DNA from: Dipteris shenzhenensis
Lineage: Eukaryota > Polypodiophyta > Polypodiopsida > Gleicheniales
Reading direction: 5' to 3' (one strand)
Length of the DNA stretch: 64,000 nucleotides
Assembly: GCA_047967505.1 (NCBI GenBank)
Contig: CM106541.1
Part shown: one piece after another, positions 11,880 to 25,421 of the stretch
Layout of the letters: every line of letters begins with the position of its first letter
How positions within the stretch are numbered: position 1 is the stretch's first letter
Translations under genes and position numbers: made by a program
The notes under the pieces: model-generated
Seen by the model: the letters and a program-made list of their open reading frames with translations, nothing else
Told to the model about the DNA's origin: nothing
Database searches by the model: none

Positions 11880-14440
11880 GAATGATATAATATATATATA
11901 TATCACACCAAGCATTCCCTTAGACCCCCCAAATTCAGCAAGGGACTATGACTGTGAAAAGTAATAAGGACATTATCAGTTTGCATAGAGGAGTAGATGC
12001 GCAGGTCCCAAACCCAAAAGTCATCAAAGGGGACCCCAATTCACCAATACTCTCTGCCTAGGTTGGGAGCAGGTAATGGGAATTTCGAACAACCCCGAAA
12101 ATTTAAAGAAAGGGAATTTTCCCTTTTAAGACCAAACTGTCATTAAGGCCTTCCCCATAGGGCAGGCCAAAAACTCATGGCTTTACCATGTTTTCACGAA
12201 AAAAGTTAATTTTATTATATTAAGTAAGAACTATTACAAAGTATTGGAAAAATTGTAGCTCATTATGCTTAAAGCAAACCACAAATCGGCAACTTCACCA
12301 TCTTTTATAAGAGTGCCTTCATGAATACACATTTTTATCACCTCTAACCCTACATGCTCTAGAGGACTTGCTTTGTAGTTTAGTGCCTCCGAGACTTAAT
12401 TGGATGGTGACTCGATGCTCAAAGAGCACATATGCTAACATTGTTCGTCAAAATCATAGGATGTTTCTTGTGTAAAGAACTTATATTGAATGCAGTCTAT
12501 TAAATGGTGAATGGTCTCCTCTCAAACCATGTCTATAGGACCTTTTATTTTGGGCTCTGTTTTGTGCCGCCAGAATGGTGCTCGTGACTACCTCCAGTCT
12601 ATAATCTCTAGAAATTTTCAAAGTTAATCATTTCATCTACCTAATTTTTGCTACTTCCTCCTCTTAAATTAAATCATTTAGTAACACACTTCCCCTTTGA
12701 CATTTCCCTTCTACACCACTTTCTTATTTGTCTCTAGTTGCAATCTCGAAGATCCTTCAATTTGCTCGAAGAGTTTCCACATCTCAAATTGTGGGGCCTG
12801 CTTTGTATACAAGTGTATGCTTTCTCCACAACCACTATCCTCCACAACCACTATCCTCTTTAGGGTTTATTTTATCGTGCAAGTTTGACTTTATCATCTT
12901 CATGAAAACAAATCTCTCTCTCTCTCTCTCTCTCTCTATTCCACTTACATTTCACCCCTCCCAGTCACAATGCTCTCCAAGAAACTTTCTCTCTTGTAGT
13001 GCTTGTAGTATTTATAGATTATCATTTCTATGAGAGTTTTTTGTCAACAAGCTAGGATTTTCAAGAAAACCCTTATCTATGCTCTTAATAATAACTTATA
13101 TAGTCAACAAGCCTTCTAAAGCATGTAGCTAATTTAAATTTGAATGCATGGTAAGCTCTTGACAATGATATGTAGTAGTATTTTAGAATATATGACCATC
13201 ATGATGAAGATTGACACACGAAGCTATCAAATGCTTCAAGGATCTTCTCTAAAGAGTTTGTGTGATTTGAAATCCACTTCTTCCAATTTCTTAGTAAATA
13301 ATTATTACCTTGAAAAAAAAGCCTCTCCCTTATATACAATGTGGCTTTACCCATTTGAGTGAGGATGTAAAGAGTGAGCTAGAGTTTTGACTTCCATGAT
13401 TAGAAAGATGCCTTTACATCAACCATTGTCCCCAAATTTGAGGATGATAATTTCACATTCATTTTTCAATTTAAAGTCTCATTGTGTATATACAAACAAC
13501 TTTCATGGAATTACAATTTGAATTTGTGGCTTGAAAGCTTTAACAAAATTGAAAAGAACCAGTTCCTTATGAGGTTTAGTACTTGAAACTTGTGTTCGAG
13601 AGGTAATATTAAGACCCCTCCTTACAAAGTTTTAATTTTTTTTTACTGTGATTTACAAGAACTCTTATTTATGTACATTTTGTGAGTTTCATATCTACTC
13701 CATACTTAATGCATTATATCACACAAATAAATGCAATTGAGCTCACACAGAACATTTAATTGCCTTCTTATTCTATGAAAATCTATAGGACCTTCACCTA
13801 GATTTTGGAGTTCGAAAATGCCCCTGACATAAATGCCTATACAATGATAGTTGTATATATATGAATGATAATTTATATTAAGATATTGTAGTTTCATTGC
13901 ATATATATAAAGAATTTCATGCAATTACAATTCCATTTTATGACTTTTAAACATAATTGAAAGGGACCCTTTACCTTGGTGGTGTCATAGTTAGAAAAAT
14001 CTAGGTGGTTAACCTAGAAATGTGTAAGTATACCATGTAGGTTCAAATGGAAGAGTTGTTTAATTAAAAAAGTTAAGGTTAACACTTAGAAATCTATTTA
14101 CATATGGGGTTTTAAAATGAAACCTATATTGTTTTATAGAAAAAGGGGTTTTTTAATCCATGAACTTTATAGATAAGGGTTTTTAAATGCCCTTTGAATG
14201 CACATCACACTTTTTATAGTGCAAGGTTTGGAATAAAATAGGTATTACAAGAAAATACTGAAACCCTCATAGAGTTTTAGCGCTTTTGATTTTGCAAATG
14301 GAAAATCCCCTTATGTATGTAAATATATTGCCAATTTCATATATAAAAAACCCCTTCTTCTAGTCCAACATCATAAGGTTGTAGCTCCTTGCCATTTTCA
14401 AATCACCTTCATCCATGTGAGATCCATGCTTTGAATTTTT
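11880..14440. other. Intergenic DNA with a (CT)n run
   Basis: No recognisable coding sequence. It holds a short (TA)n at about 11889-11903, a 15 bp duplication (CCACAACCACTATCC) at about 12825-12855, and a (CT)n run at about 12909-12938. Confidence 0.5.
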
Positions 14441-16110
14441 GGGGACATGATTGCAAGTAATAATGTAAAATATTGAGCTCTATCCAATGCAAAGAAAATT
14501 TTCTCAAACTCTTAAAAGTGACAATTATGATTACTGGATAAAGAGTTTTTCTTGGGGCACCCTCTGTATCATAGTAGACTGCATGATTATTGGATAAGGA
14601 CGCTCTTTTGGGGCACCCTGTATATCATAGGCAGACTGCTTGATTATTGATTTTTTTTGGACATGATTGCAAGAGATAATGTAAAATATTGAGCTCTATG
14701 CAATATAAGGAAAATATTCTCAAATTGTTAAAAGTGACAACTTGGTTATCGATAGACCACTTGAAGTGAACCTCTACAATCAACCTTTTGGATAATAAGC
14801 TACAGGACACTCCTACATTGATGCATAAGTTGTCCCTCAAAATTACTTCTAAATTGAGAAAGAGAAAAATAAAGGAATTCCTCAGACTTATTTTAACAAT
14901 ATAGGTAAGGAAATCTCGTATGCACTTTTAAGATATCAAATCCATCTCATGGTCTAAAATGTCAAGATTTATATTTAATATTCCATGACATTCGTCATTG
15001 AAAAAAAAGCTTTAACATGTATAGTACTTACATCTCCTTTGAGAAAATTTGGACCTTGTTACTTTAATCAATAATTTAGTGTCAAATGACACTAATGAGT
15101 GCATACCTAGCCCCCTTTCTCACATTGGGAGCATTGAGGAAGTCAATAATGACCCATTTGCACTCATTCTTTGGGCATCTCATCCCTTCTCCCCTCCTCC
15201 TTTGGAGTTCCATAGCTCATCGTATCAACAAATAAGTTCGATTGATGGTGCACAATTATTCAAAATTATAAGGAATCGTTTCAAGATCGATCTTTTCTTT
15301 GTCCTCATTACCCACTTTGCAAGCTTTGTCACGTGGCTCACTTTTGCTTCCAGTCCATGCCATTAGGCCCATAAGGGATCAATAAATGAGATGGAATCTA
15401 TTTTTGACTTGTACACAGTATTTTCAATCAAGGCCATGGCATCTATGCCTCATGATGACCTCACCATTTAAAAACCACCACCTCCATCCATACCTCAAAA
15501 TTTTTTGGACATGATTGCAATAGACAATGTAAAATCTTGAGCTTTACCTAATGCAAGGAAAATATTCTCAAACTCTTAAAAGGGATAAATTGATTATTGG
15601 ATAAGGAAGTTTTTTGGGGTGGGGCTCCCTCCGTGTCATAGGAGACAATGTGAGTTGAACCTCTACAATCAACCTTTGGATAACAAGCAACATGACACTC
15701 CTAGATTGATGCATGCGTATCCTTGACAATTATCTTGGGAGTGAGAAAGAGAAAATAAAAGAATTTCTTAGAGTTATTAAATTAAGGAATCCAGAGGCAA
15801 TCTTGTTTGCACTGTTGGGATATCAAATGTATCTCACGGTTTAATAAAATCTCATAGGATGTCTTCTTCCCTCCTCCTTTGGAGCTGCATAGCTCATCAT
15901 ATCAACAAATAAGTGACAATGATGGTGTCCAAATATTCAAAATTACAAGGCATCATTTTGAGATAATCTCTTTCCTTGTCTCATATCCCACTTTTGCAAG
16001 CCATGTCATGTTGCCTCATTCTCGCTTGCATTCGCCCCCTTAGTAAGGGATCAAGGGATGAGATGGAATCCTATTTGTGACTCAAACATGGTATTTTCAA
16101 TCAAGACCAT
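14440..16110 (+). repeat. Diverged local repeats (about 0.2 and 0.85 kb period)
   Basis: The block GGACATGATTGCAA followed by TGTAAAAT-TTGAGCT occurs three times, near 14448, 14660 and 15509. Downstream blocks also recur: CCTCCTTTGGAG plus CATAGCTCATC near 15196 and again near 15868, and the GGGCACCCT/TCATAG block near 14558, 14598 and 15620. This is a segment repeated in direct orientation with indels. No coding function was seen. Confidence 0.65.
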
Positions 16111-17170
16111 GGAATCTATGTCATGATGAGTAAGTCAACCTGATCTTATCTCTTTGTGCTATTTGTTCAACTGACTTGCTTAAAGTGCCTCTCCAACTTC
16201 CATATTTAAATTTCTATGAGTGCATGTAGGCGAGTATATGACCCATCCTCTGGATTTCTCCCCACCTACAAACAATGTTAAAAATAGTGGAGGAGATGGG
16301 ACTCCTTTTATAGATTCAAAAGATGTATAACAATGCAAAATTTCCGTAAAGAACCTCCCTAAAGTCTCTAGGTGCCTGAGAGAGAAATAATTTAACAACA
16401 ATGGAGATTATTTAATTTGTAACTCAAAATAAGAAATATGGATTAGGTATTTTAAAAATTGTAGCATGCATATAGTGTGGAGGTTAAAATGTGCATCAAT
16501 CTATGTTTTTGTCATCCTTAAAGACCACTACAAGGTCGTAAGATTTTACTTAGCAAATTATGGTAAGAAAAGCATAGTCTAAATTTCCAAGACTACCTCT
16601 AACATTGTGGAATCGCTACTAATGAAATGCTTGTTACATAAAGATGTCTAGAGTAGCTGCCCCCTTGAACCCATTGCATTATGCTCACATGTGATTTCTA
16701 TATAAGCCTGAAGAGAAACTATAGATGTAATTCAAAGCTCCCTTGTCCATCTAGTTCAAGTTATTGAGAGTTGGTATGCGCTATGTGCATAGTCAAAAGT
16801 TCTCGTGTCCATGGAATAGCCCTTTGCTAATAGTCCTTATTTTTTCTAGGATTGAATTTAATATAATGAGCTCATGTATGGTTTTGTCATGCCTTTAGAT
16901 CTTTCTTTAAGGAGAGTACAAATAATTTCAAATGAAAGCATATGAAGGGGACAAATTCTTTCATATGATAATTGTGTAGGCATTGACCTTTTTAAAAAAA
17001 CAAAGTAGATCAGGATTAGGGAATATATTATTCCTTCAAAAAAGCCATTAGCCAAACTTAAGGTGTCAATCTCCTAGTTTTAAAATTTCGTTTATAATCC
17101 AGCCTCAATTGAACATACTAAAAAGGCATTTGGAAAGTACCTAGTGCATTCTAGTCAAACTAGATTTCAT
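16110..17170. other. Intergenic, nothing recognised
   Basis: AT-rich sequence with only short chance open frames on both strands and no repeats found by eye. Confidence 0.4.
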
Positions 17171-17186
17171 CATCCCAAATGCACAC

Positions 17187-17187
17187 A

Positions 17188-17244
<57 letters not shown>

Positions 17245-17309
17245 GCGCGTGCGCGTGCACGCACGCACGCACGCACAAACGCACACATGCATGCACACAC
17301 ACACGCATG

Positions 17310-17350
<41 letters not shown>
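17187..17350 (+). repeat. Compound microsatellite (CT)n-(CA)n-(CG/CA)n
   Basis: A CT run (about 17188-17212) is followed directly by CA (about 17213-17238), a GCGC/GTGC alternating stretch, GCAC tetranucleotide units, and a second CA run ending at about 17349. The whole is alternating purine-pyrimidine DNA of the Z-forming type after the first block. Histidine/threonine and cysteine/valine open frames crossing it are artefacts. Confidence 0.95.
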
Positions 17351-17353
<3 letters not shown>

Positions 17354-18560
17354 TTAGATATCCTTATGTCTTTTCCTTTACCTTTTCTAACTATTACCTT
17401 TCTCTCTCCATCTTTTTGCAACTTTTTCTTTCTATCTATCCTATACTGCCCTCATTTCCCTTTTGTAATTACACTTATATCCTTCGCCTTCCCACTCTGC
17501 CACCCCTCACCTCTTTTTTTAAACTAATTTCCTTCATTTCACCCTTATTTTTTCCCCATTACCAATTACTTCCTTATTTCTTACTATTCCTCTCTTCTTA
17601 TTCTACTTTTTCCTTCCTACTACATTGCAAATGCTTGGCACACTAGATCACACTTTTCCTCTACATACATACAATATCTCATACCTTTTATTCTACTATT
17701 CCAATGCTTCATTGCCCCTGGTGCATTCATCCCATAACCCCCTAGGGGCTCCTCTTTCAATTATTTACTAACCTCTCTCCAAAATCCCATGTTTTCTTAT
17801 CTTAGATTATCAATAGTAATGTCTTTCACATATTTTCATTCTCCCCACTTACCGTCATGTTCATTCCCCTTCCCTCTACCCCATTGCCTTTCATACTTTT
17901 TTCCTTCCTTGACTCTTTCTTTCCCACAATACAAACTCATGAATCTAATTTTTACAACACCACTTCACAATACAAATTCATCTTTTTTTCACAAAACTAT
18001 GCTTCACATATCACAAGACAATCTCCTTCACATTTTATGAGCATTCATACTGACTGTCGGGATCCACCGGACTCTTTTATATCTTCTCCTAACTATCCTA
18101 ATTTACATTTAATATTCACCCCCTAATCTACCTACCCTTGCTATCCTTCATTTTATATTACTATCCTAAACTAGCGTTGAACCATCCCAATGCCTACTCT
18201 TGCCTGCCCATCCAACTCTATGTTTCTACTCCCAAACTCCTACTTTCCCTCTCACCAAACCTTACACCTCCCTTCCATCGACTAGTTCCAACTACCTATT
18301 ATGCCTCATGCTACTTATACCCCTTCTATTCCCTCGGTCTATGACCATTCTATCTACCTCCATTGCACTGCACGCCCTCTTACTTACCTATGGTCTACAT
18401 TCTCCCCTTACAATACCTTTTTTCGTAGAATCCTTCTTCCACTATCTAGCTCTTGAGGCATCACCATTTCCTTCCCTACTAAGCCTCTCCCTCACCTAGC
18501 TTGAGTGCATCTCTCCCTCCGATCGTCAACTCCTTCATTCGTACTACTTTCCATCACCCA
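17350..18560 (+). other. 1.2 kb pyrimidine-rich stretch
   Basis: The plus strand is strongly enriched in C and T (many CCTTCC, TTTTCC and CTCCC blocks) without being a simple repeat. Several frames stay open only because purine-rich stop codons are rare. No protein family was recognised. Confidence 0.7.
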
Positions 18561-18975
18561 ACTCATACATAATCGACCAATTTTTCCCTATGCTCATACC
18601 CTCCCCTTTTGATTGCAACTCCATCAAACATATTACAAAACAACCATCCACACTAGTCTTTGCGGTATGTAATGATTACCACTCTCCTCCAACAACCTCA
18701 CGTCAATCACCGACATGGATTCCTAGGTCATTTCCTCTCTTTTTTCCTTCCCATTCTTAATCGCTCCTCTTATCCATATATTTTTTGCACACATGATCAC
18801 GTTCCCTTGAACTCTTCCCTTATTGACTTCTTGATCATTTCCAACCTTTCTCAACAAAACCATTTTGGGCATGCTCATATTGATAATTGATTCATTTGAC
18901 AATTCGTGGTTTGTTGTCTATGTTTGGCCACCTTTGGTTTCCTATGTGTTTAATCTCTTGTGTTAAGACTCCCTT

Positions 18976-19995
18976 TTAACAAATTTTATTAGAAAGTAAA
19001 CTTAAAGGGCAATCATGGGACCTTCCCACTTTCATGTGGATTCTGAAAGACCAGAGAAGGGGACTATGATATGAGAGACAAGTGTTAAGGATATACTCTC
19101 CTTTCATGGGTGCATGAAGCCACCATCCTTCACCCAAAACATACATTCTATTGATCATGCCTACTCGAAATTCAACACCTTTTCTCCTAGGACTCCAGGA
19201 GAACCCTCCTAACCCTTCCATATTAATTTGCATACAATCCATTATCTTGTGATTGAGGCATAACTCTTCCTAGGCATCTTGCTCAGCTTGTGAAATGGCT
19301 CTACATGGGTGCGATCTATCTTCATTGTCAGAGGCAAAATTCCAATCTCTACTGAGAAGCAAACAATCACCTTTGAGGGTAGAAGCAACTTGCTCCAACA
19401 TGAAGATTTTTCCCCATAGGAGTTTGGGGCATAGATGCAAAAAGCATTGAACTTAAATGCATCTAAATTAACAGAGGTAGCCAAATACAAACCTTCATCA
19501 TGAAAAAATAGCTCATGAAGATCAATCTTCTCTTTGGCCAAGATGGATGTGCCTCCCTTCCCATGAATTGGATAGTTGTTACAGAGTATGGATACCCCAT
19601 CTTACATATAGTGAACCATAAGGGATCATTTGAACCACACTTACGCTCCTGCAACAAAATGTCTACTCTAAGTTTCTGTAGCACTAAAAGTATCACCCAG
19701 GAAAGTAGGCAGATTAGGAAGGTCGATCGTGAGACCAATCTAATGAAGAAGAACCCCCTCCTAGAAATCTTGTTGTATACCCAACCAATGATAGGCCACA
19801 CTCATATAGAAGGAAATCGTCCAATTTTTGCATCAAAGGTACCCTCCCTAAAAGGAAAATGTAGATACTCCCCTTAACCAAATGCGTGAGTGAGTTGTTG
19901 CTATAATCATCTAATTTTTTTTCAATTGTTTCACTCGTGTGTTGAAGCACCATAGGTGTTAGCCAAATTGTAGTGAGAAAGTAGAATGAAAACAT
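18976..19995 (-). pseudogene. Degraded LINE ORF1/ORF2 junction and endonuclease
   Basis: Minus-strand reading in shifting frames gives an ORF1-like tail (KLDDYSNNSLTHLVKGS, WPIIGWVYNKISRRG) followed by an endonuclease start (LQKLRVDILLQERKCG, matching the ILLQE block). Next come KGG-like text before KERIDLHELFFHDEGLYLA, the central FCIYAPNSYGEKSSCWSKLL block (the YAPN motif of LINE endonucleases), and a damaged GDxN site that reads GDC in another frame near 19370. At least three frame changes and stops show it is inactive. No reverse-transcriptase segment follows before 18976. Confidence 0.65.
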
Positions 19996-20149
19996 TGAAC
20001 ACTACTCAAATAGATGATGTTAAATTTTGAAGACTCATGTCATCACATTGATGTGGTAATGGATCTTTGGAGTCAGGGTCGTTTCACAAACTTCCTCTCA
20101 AAATCTTAAACAAAGACTTTACAAAACTCTCATACTATCTAACAAATAT

Positions 20150-20570
20150 TAGAGAAACCTTATAAAGTCTCAAGGAGTCACATAAATAATTAATAAGCCT
20201 GTGGAGTCTATTGGACCCAAAAAAATCTTCACAAAGGGGTACCTCTACACTAGCATCATATGCTTTGATGGATTTCCTCCTCCCATTGGCACCTTTTTGT
20301 ATCTCATTCTTTTATATATAATATTATAAGGCCACATCTAGCACAAACAACGAGTCTTTAAGGAAAACGAGGGAACTTTTCTACCAAAATATGGTTGTAT
20401 TTATAGCATTTGAAATTTGATTTTCCAATATTTGAAATTATTTGGCTAAGCAATGTCATTTTCCTACGAATGGACTTTCTATAGAATCTACATATGAAAT
20501 GAGTGATCCTTTCTACAATAAAGTAATCAAATTTCTTATCATTGAAATTTTCTATTCACAAGTATATTCC
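20150..20570 (+). repeat. Dispersed repeat R3, copy 1
   Basis: Diverged direct copy of 39900-40365. Shared landmarks in order are TGGAGTC-ATTGGA, AAAATCTTCA, GATTTGAT-like blocks, ATTGGCA, a TTTTATAT-AAGG block, TTTGAAATTTGAT, CTTTCTATAG-ATCTACATATGA and TTTCTTATCATTGAAATTT. No coding capacity was seen. Confidence 0.65.
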
Positions 20571-20939
20571 AATCTGCCCATTTTTTATTACCCACAAATA
20601 TGTATGCAATGAATGTAGGAGTTCCACTAGCAAAAGTTAAACATAGTATCTCTTGAAGAGGATCACTTACTATTACACTTTTCTTCTCTTTAAATATTTC
20701 ATTTAGACTTTGATACTACCTAAATCAAACATCTAAAAAGCCAATGTTGATATACCCAAATGCACCCTTGGATTCCCATCACTCTCAGGGTGAACGAGAT
20801 ACTAAGTAATCACTTGTATCCACCCTTTAATACTCCATATCTTCACACTAAATAATTATATTTATCTTTGGGATCTTTTGGGTTCTTATTTTACCTTCCT
20901 CATTTACATCTGTTTAATCTCTCATCTTTCTTAATAATT

Positions 20940-21410
20940 TTCCCTTCCAACATATAGGATATCATTACTTATATTGGATATCTCATACATAAGATATCCA
21001 TATAGTTTCCATATTTACTAGGATTTAAGTTGCCAACTTGGGTTATATCCTTGCTCATGTATCCTACCAAGCCAATTGTATTTATGTACAAAATGAATGG
21101 GGAAGATCCACTACCAAAGGAGAACTACTGTTCTTCATTCATGATACCATGTCTCACATATGGAATTTATGTATTGCCAAGTGGCACCACTACAATTCTT
21201 ATGGGCAACCAATATCAAAAGCTCATCAAAATCCAAGGGAAACAAACATGACAAATAAAAATATCTTCACCTTATTACCTCACCATCACCTATGGTGTAA
21301 TAATTACCTTCAACTTTTTTACCTTCACCCCATCATCTATATGTACTAGTAACCTTCACCTTATTGTCTTCACCATCATCTGTAGTGTGCTAATTACCTT
21401 CAAGTTCAAT
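20940..21410 (+). repeat. Dispersed repeat R2, partial copy
   Basis: The stretch around 21110-21240 matches the reverse complement of 45020-45190; both translate to a similar short peptide with the core IY-PSGT. It is followed by CCTTCACC/TTACCTTC units that recur at 35930-36030 and, inverted, at 44770-45020. Part of a dispersed family with several copies in this window. Confidence 0.6.
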
Positions 21411-22005
21411 ACATGATTGGTGTACCCAGTCACAAAACCACTTTTGCGGCATGCTACAATGCATCCGAGTAGCATGCATCCGAGTAGCGGTATTACAAAA
21501 CTAGTAGTAGGCGGGTCACGATGACATGGATTAGTGCACATCCTCACTAGGTGTTTTTCTCAACATGTAATGGAGGGCCCCAATTTTAACACCAACAAAA
21601 TTTTACCATCCATTAGCTTGTAGCCTCCTTTATTGCACTAATGTTGCTATAGCATCATCAAATCTTTGGTGTGGTGGTGGCATCATACCACATGGACTTA
21701 AGCTACTGTGAGCACCATCTTGGTGCCTTCTCGTGGCACTACTCACACATATTCAAGCCATGAATGGGATATGTCCATTTCAACTAGCATGCTTGCTAGA
21801 CCACCACCATGGCCACATCAACTTGTGCATCTTTTACTAAGACTGGAAGGTATTGGATATCTAATGGATTCATTGCTCTAGCCAATCTTGCAATCATGAA
21901 CTCCAATGGGTCCACTTCTCTTTCCAAAACATGAAATTTGAGAGAAGAGAACATAAAGGAGGGATACATTGTCAATAAGAATATTAAAATCCAAAGCGAC
22001 ACAAA
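21411..22005. other. Intergenic, nothing recognised
   Basis: Contains a short duplicated block (GCATCCGAGTAGC, near 21461 and 21477) and no recognisable coding sequence. Confidence 0.4.
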
Positions 22006-23600
22006 ATGGTAGAAGACGTGCACAAAGTCCTTGGAAATTTGCAAGTTGGTTTCTTAGAGTGTCCATGGGAGAAACAAAAACTCATGAAGGAATTCCCCCT
22101 TGTGCAGGTTAGCAATGATGATAGAGTTAGGGATTTATTCTTTCCAAAAGAAGTTCAGAAAGTTATAAAGAAATTGAGACATTTTTTTCCAGATACTCGA
22201 GGAACTGCAAACTACTGGTAAGTTAAGGTAGTAGTAGAGAAACTACATGGATGTCGAGTCTCCTATTCAAAGGTCATCACCAAGACTATGTTAGCCAACT
22301 TAAAGGATACTTTCAAGTGCAATTCTTTATTGTCACCTCAAGCCAATGATATAGGAGTCCACTTGCTGAGCATGGGCCTTACAAGTCACCTACACAAAAT
22401 GATGAGGAGATGAGGAAGGTACAGAGGATAGTCAATGAATAACATTCAAATGAAATATTCAAGAGATTTATGAGGGACGATGCTAAAGCCAAGGCAAAGT
22501 AGGCACAGTCTTAGATAGATGCATCACACACAAGGGAATAGCATGGATACAAATTGAGGCAACCAAGGAAAAGGCAAAGGAAATTGAAAAGTTGGCTATG
22601 GAGGAGAGGTAGAGAAGACAAGAAGCAGAGGAGCTCATGAGGTTCCCAAAGCAATAAGTGAAGGACAGTAAAATGGAGGTGGAGAGTGTAGAGAGGGGCA
22701 AGGGGTTCAAATCCCATGGCAACAACTCAGGCTGACAGTCATAATATGGAAAAGGATGGCCTTTTCAAATACTTTTGCAATATGAAAAATGGATTGATCA
22801 TTGAAAAAGGATAAAATCAAGATAAGATACAAGTGGATAGTGAGGAATCTAGGAAGGTATTGGGGGTTGCATAAATTCTTAAAGCCAAACAAAATGTGTA
22901 GGATTTAGATCGGGCAAGAGTAGCTACAAGCAAGATGAAATGACTGCATGTTGGAGAGAGATCCTTTATAAATTGAAACTTGAGCACAATGCCACTATGT
23001 AGGAGCTTGGTAAGGCTATTGATAATGGTGAGAGGCAGGATATCGATTATGCTGATTTGGAGGGTAGAGACCCTCTTGCAGGTTGCCTACTCAAAGTTTC
23101 GAGAGAAATATAAAAATGGATTGAAAACAATTGGTTGTTAGAAAGTGAAGCATCTAATGGACAATATATGCACTGTCAGGCTGAGGGAGAAAATAATCTA
23201 AAAACCGCATGCTACTGAGGAGTTCGGACAAAAATTCTCATAGTAGTATACATAAAATCTAACAGTTATCCTCTAGAGGTGCGACATGGTGAAAAGTGCA
23301 CAATATGCAATGACCACATCATAGATGACTACCACATTCGATGGCCTGTATGCACCACCTTGCTCCTTCTATTGCTTTGCAGTATTTGTGAAGGCAACCT
23401 TGAAATATTGATTGTGTAAATATCCATTGCTAAACATGTGGGTAGATCAGATGTGCCTTCCTTATGAAACTATTAGGGAGGAGAAGATGGAAGCTATCTA
23501 GGCAATGTATAGAGAGATTCGTGATGAAAATCCACCTGAAAGGAAAGACAAAAAAAGAAGCAAAGCCAGGGGATCCAAGTTGTGGGCCTCTACCCAATAA
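22006..23600 (+). pseudogene. Unidentified degraded protein-coding remnant
   Basis: Plus-strand frames give protein-like text over 1.6 kb, interrupted by stops and shifts. The first 72 codons (22006-22221) contain FPKEVQKVIKKLRHFFPD. Further on come LANLKDTFKCNSLLSPQAND (22290-22350), NDEEMRKVQRIVNE (22390), a Lys/Glu-rich coiled-coil-like stretch (22440-22660), and at 23274-23410 a Cys/His cluster CTICNDHIIDDYHIRWPVC of possible zinc-binding type. It ends with KMEAI and a Lys/Arg-rich tail (23485-23600). I do not recognise the family. The absence of obvious introns suggests a retrocopy or a mobile-element gene, but this is inference. Confidence 0.4.
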
Positions 23601-24521
23601 GAAGGGGAAAAAGAAGCAATAGGCCTAGTGAGTTTGTTTGCTTAGTCACACTGGCTCACTTTTGGCATGTGACTTGAGAGTTTGTTTTCAATTGCCATCT
23701 TGATGTTTGTTTAATGATGTATCAAAAGTCATTTCAATTAACATCTTGATTTTTGTTTGTTCTATGATGTATCAAAGTTTAATTATGATACTTATATGAT
23801 GATTGAATATGATTGAATTTCTCACTTTCATATTTCATTTTCATTTGGATGGCTACCAATTGCCATGCAGCCTAGCCTTCATGCTATTTGGATTTTGGAA
23901 TTTCAATTTTGAGATTGACTTACAAGCCATAGACTAGAGTCCATTATCTCTACACAATAATCTATAATGCTACAAAACTCAATAATGCTATCGAAAGGAT
24001 TAGAAATAGCTGAGGAAGAAAACCAAGATATATATTTTGTGAACGTTGTCTAGGCCTATGAAAGGAATGGAGATACATAATCCAATCTTTACATGGCATG
24101 GGTGTGGGTGTAAGACTTTGATGCTTTGTTGAGGCTCTACTTCATACTTTAAGAGAAAAAATAGTGGGGTGGCTCATCTATGATTAAACATAGAAAGGAG
24201 GAGCACGAGGGATTCAACGTGAGATTGGGTCTTTCTATATTTGAATATTGCAATGCCCTTCTCTAGAAGGAAAAGAGAGAAATGAACCTTCAAAAACAAA
24301 ATTACCTGGCACAATGGAAAATTTTTTCTTGTAGTTCCCTTGAAAGATTACGTTCAAAAAATTTCTTGTAGCTCCCTTCAAAAGTTACCTTCAAAATGAA
24401 ATTCTAGGATACCCTTCAAATTTGAGGCCTTACAAGATGCACTTGAGGTTAGAGCTTTGATGATGGACTTGGTCTTCCTCCTTATAATCTCGGACATTGA
24501 GTTGTGATGTCACTTAGGCTA
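23601..24521. other. Intergenic, nothing recognised
   Basis: AT-rich sequence between the coding remnant and the copia insertion site; no feature could be supported. Confidence 0.4.
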
Positions 24522-24526
24522 GGACA
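24522..24526. repeat. Target-site duplication GGACA (left)
   Basis: GGACA directly before the 5' LTR is repeated exactly at 32783-32787 directly after the 3' LTR, the 5 bp duplication expected for copia integration. Confidence 0.93.
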
Positions 24527-24882
24527 TGTTGAGATATCGAGCTCCACTCGTGATATGCCAGGGTGACCCTTGTGCATTTATGTCACCGACTTGTTAGCTG
24601 CAGATGCGGTTGGTACACCGCCCATGAATAATAGCTAGATGACAGCTGTCTTTATGTACTCTAGTTAGTGGCTCAGTTAGTATGCCACCTAGGTTAGCTG
24701 AGTTTGGTTTGAGACCCACATATAGGGTTCACATATTCCTTTTGTACTTAGAGAGTTCTTTTGGCTTTCACAACTAAGAAGAGGAAAACTATTTTCAACC
24801 TCCACCTTTGTGTATATTCCCCCATTGTGTATGTGAGAAAGCTACAAGTGAGACTCCTTCCTTCTCTCCCACTCTTTTCACA
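24527..24882 (+). repeat. 5' LTR of the copia element
   Basis: 356 bp, TG at the start and CA at the end. It aligns base for base without gaps to 32427-32782. A possible promoter region exists by function, but no clear TATA box was assigned. Confidence 0.93.
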
Positions 24883-24896
24883 TGGTACTAGAGCTT
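24883..24896 (+). other. Primer-binding site
   Basis: TGGTACTAGAGCTT follows the left LTR directly. It is a mutated form of the plant copia site TGGTATCAGAGC, complementary to the 3' end of initiator methionine tRNA. Confidence 0.8.
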
Positions 24897-25421
24897 GGTT
24901 TGTGGTAAGGAGCTCAAGAAAGCAAACCAAGTTCGCGGTGTCCTAGTAAGAGGATCAATGTTGCTTTCCTTTTTTTTCGAGTTTGAAAGCAAATCTCTGC
25001 AGGTAGCACAGCCGAAAAGTGCAAGAGTGCACTGTCTCAGATTGGGACGCCCTTCACGGTGTATGAGAGGACAGTATGTGCTACAGGCAAGGGCAAAGCC
25101 CTTGGTGAAATTATTTTTTTGATTTGAAGCCATTTCGGGGCCCATTTTGGTGGCGGGAGTTTTCCACAGGCACTCAGGAAAGTCCACTGTTTTTGCTATG
25201 CGACCATTGTTCTACAGGTTGGTGAAAAGTTATCACAGAAATTACATCGTATGCAGATATTGGGAGTGACAGAATAATTCTTATTGCCTGTTGATGCATA
25301 ATCGTCACTAGGAAGTGACTGTGTCATCAAATACCACTCTCATCAGTTTTGCAGATTTGCCCTTGTGAGGCAGAAGTTGTGTTTTTTTTTGCAGTGATAG
25401 AATATTTTGCAATGTTCTATA

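Noticed and set aside
17144-17646. Histidine/threonine- and cysteine/valine-rich open frames
   Set aside because: Produced by the CT/CA microsatellite on both strands; no start context or domain.
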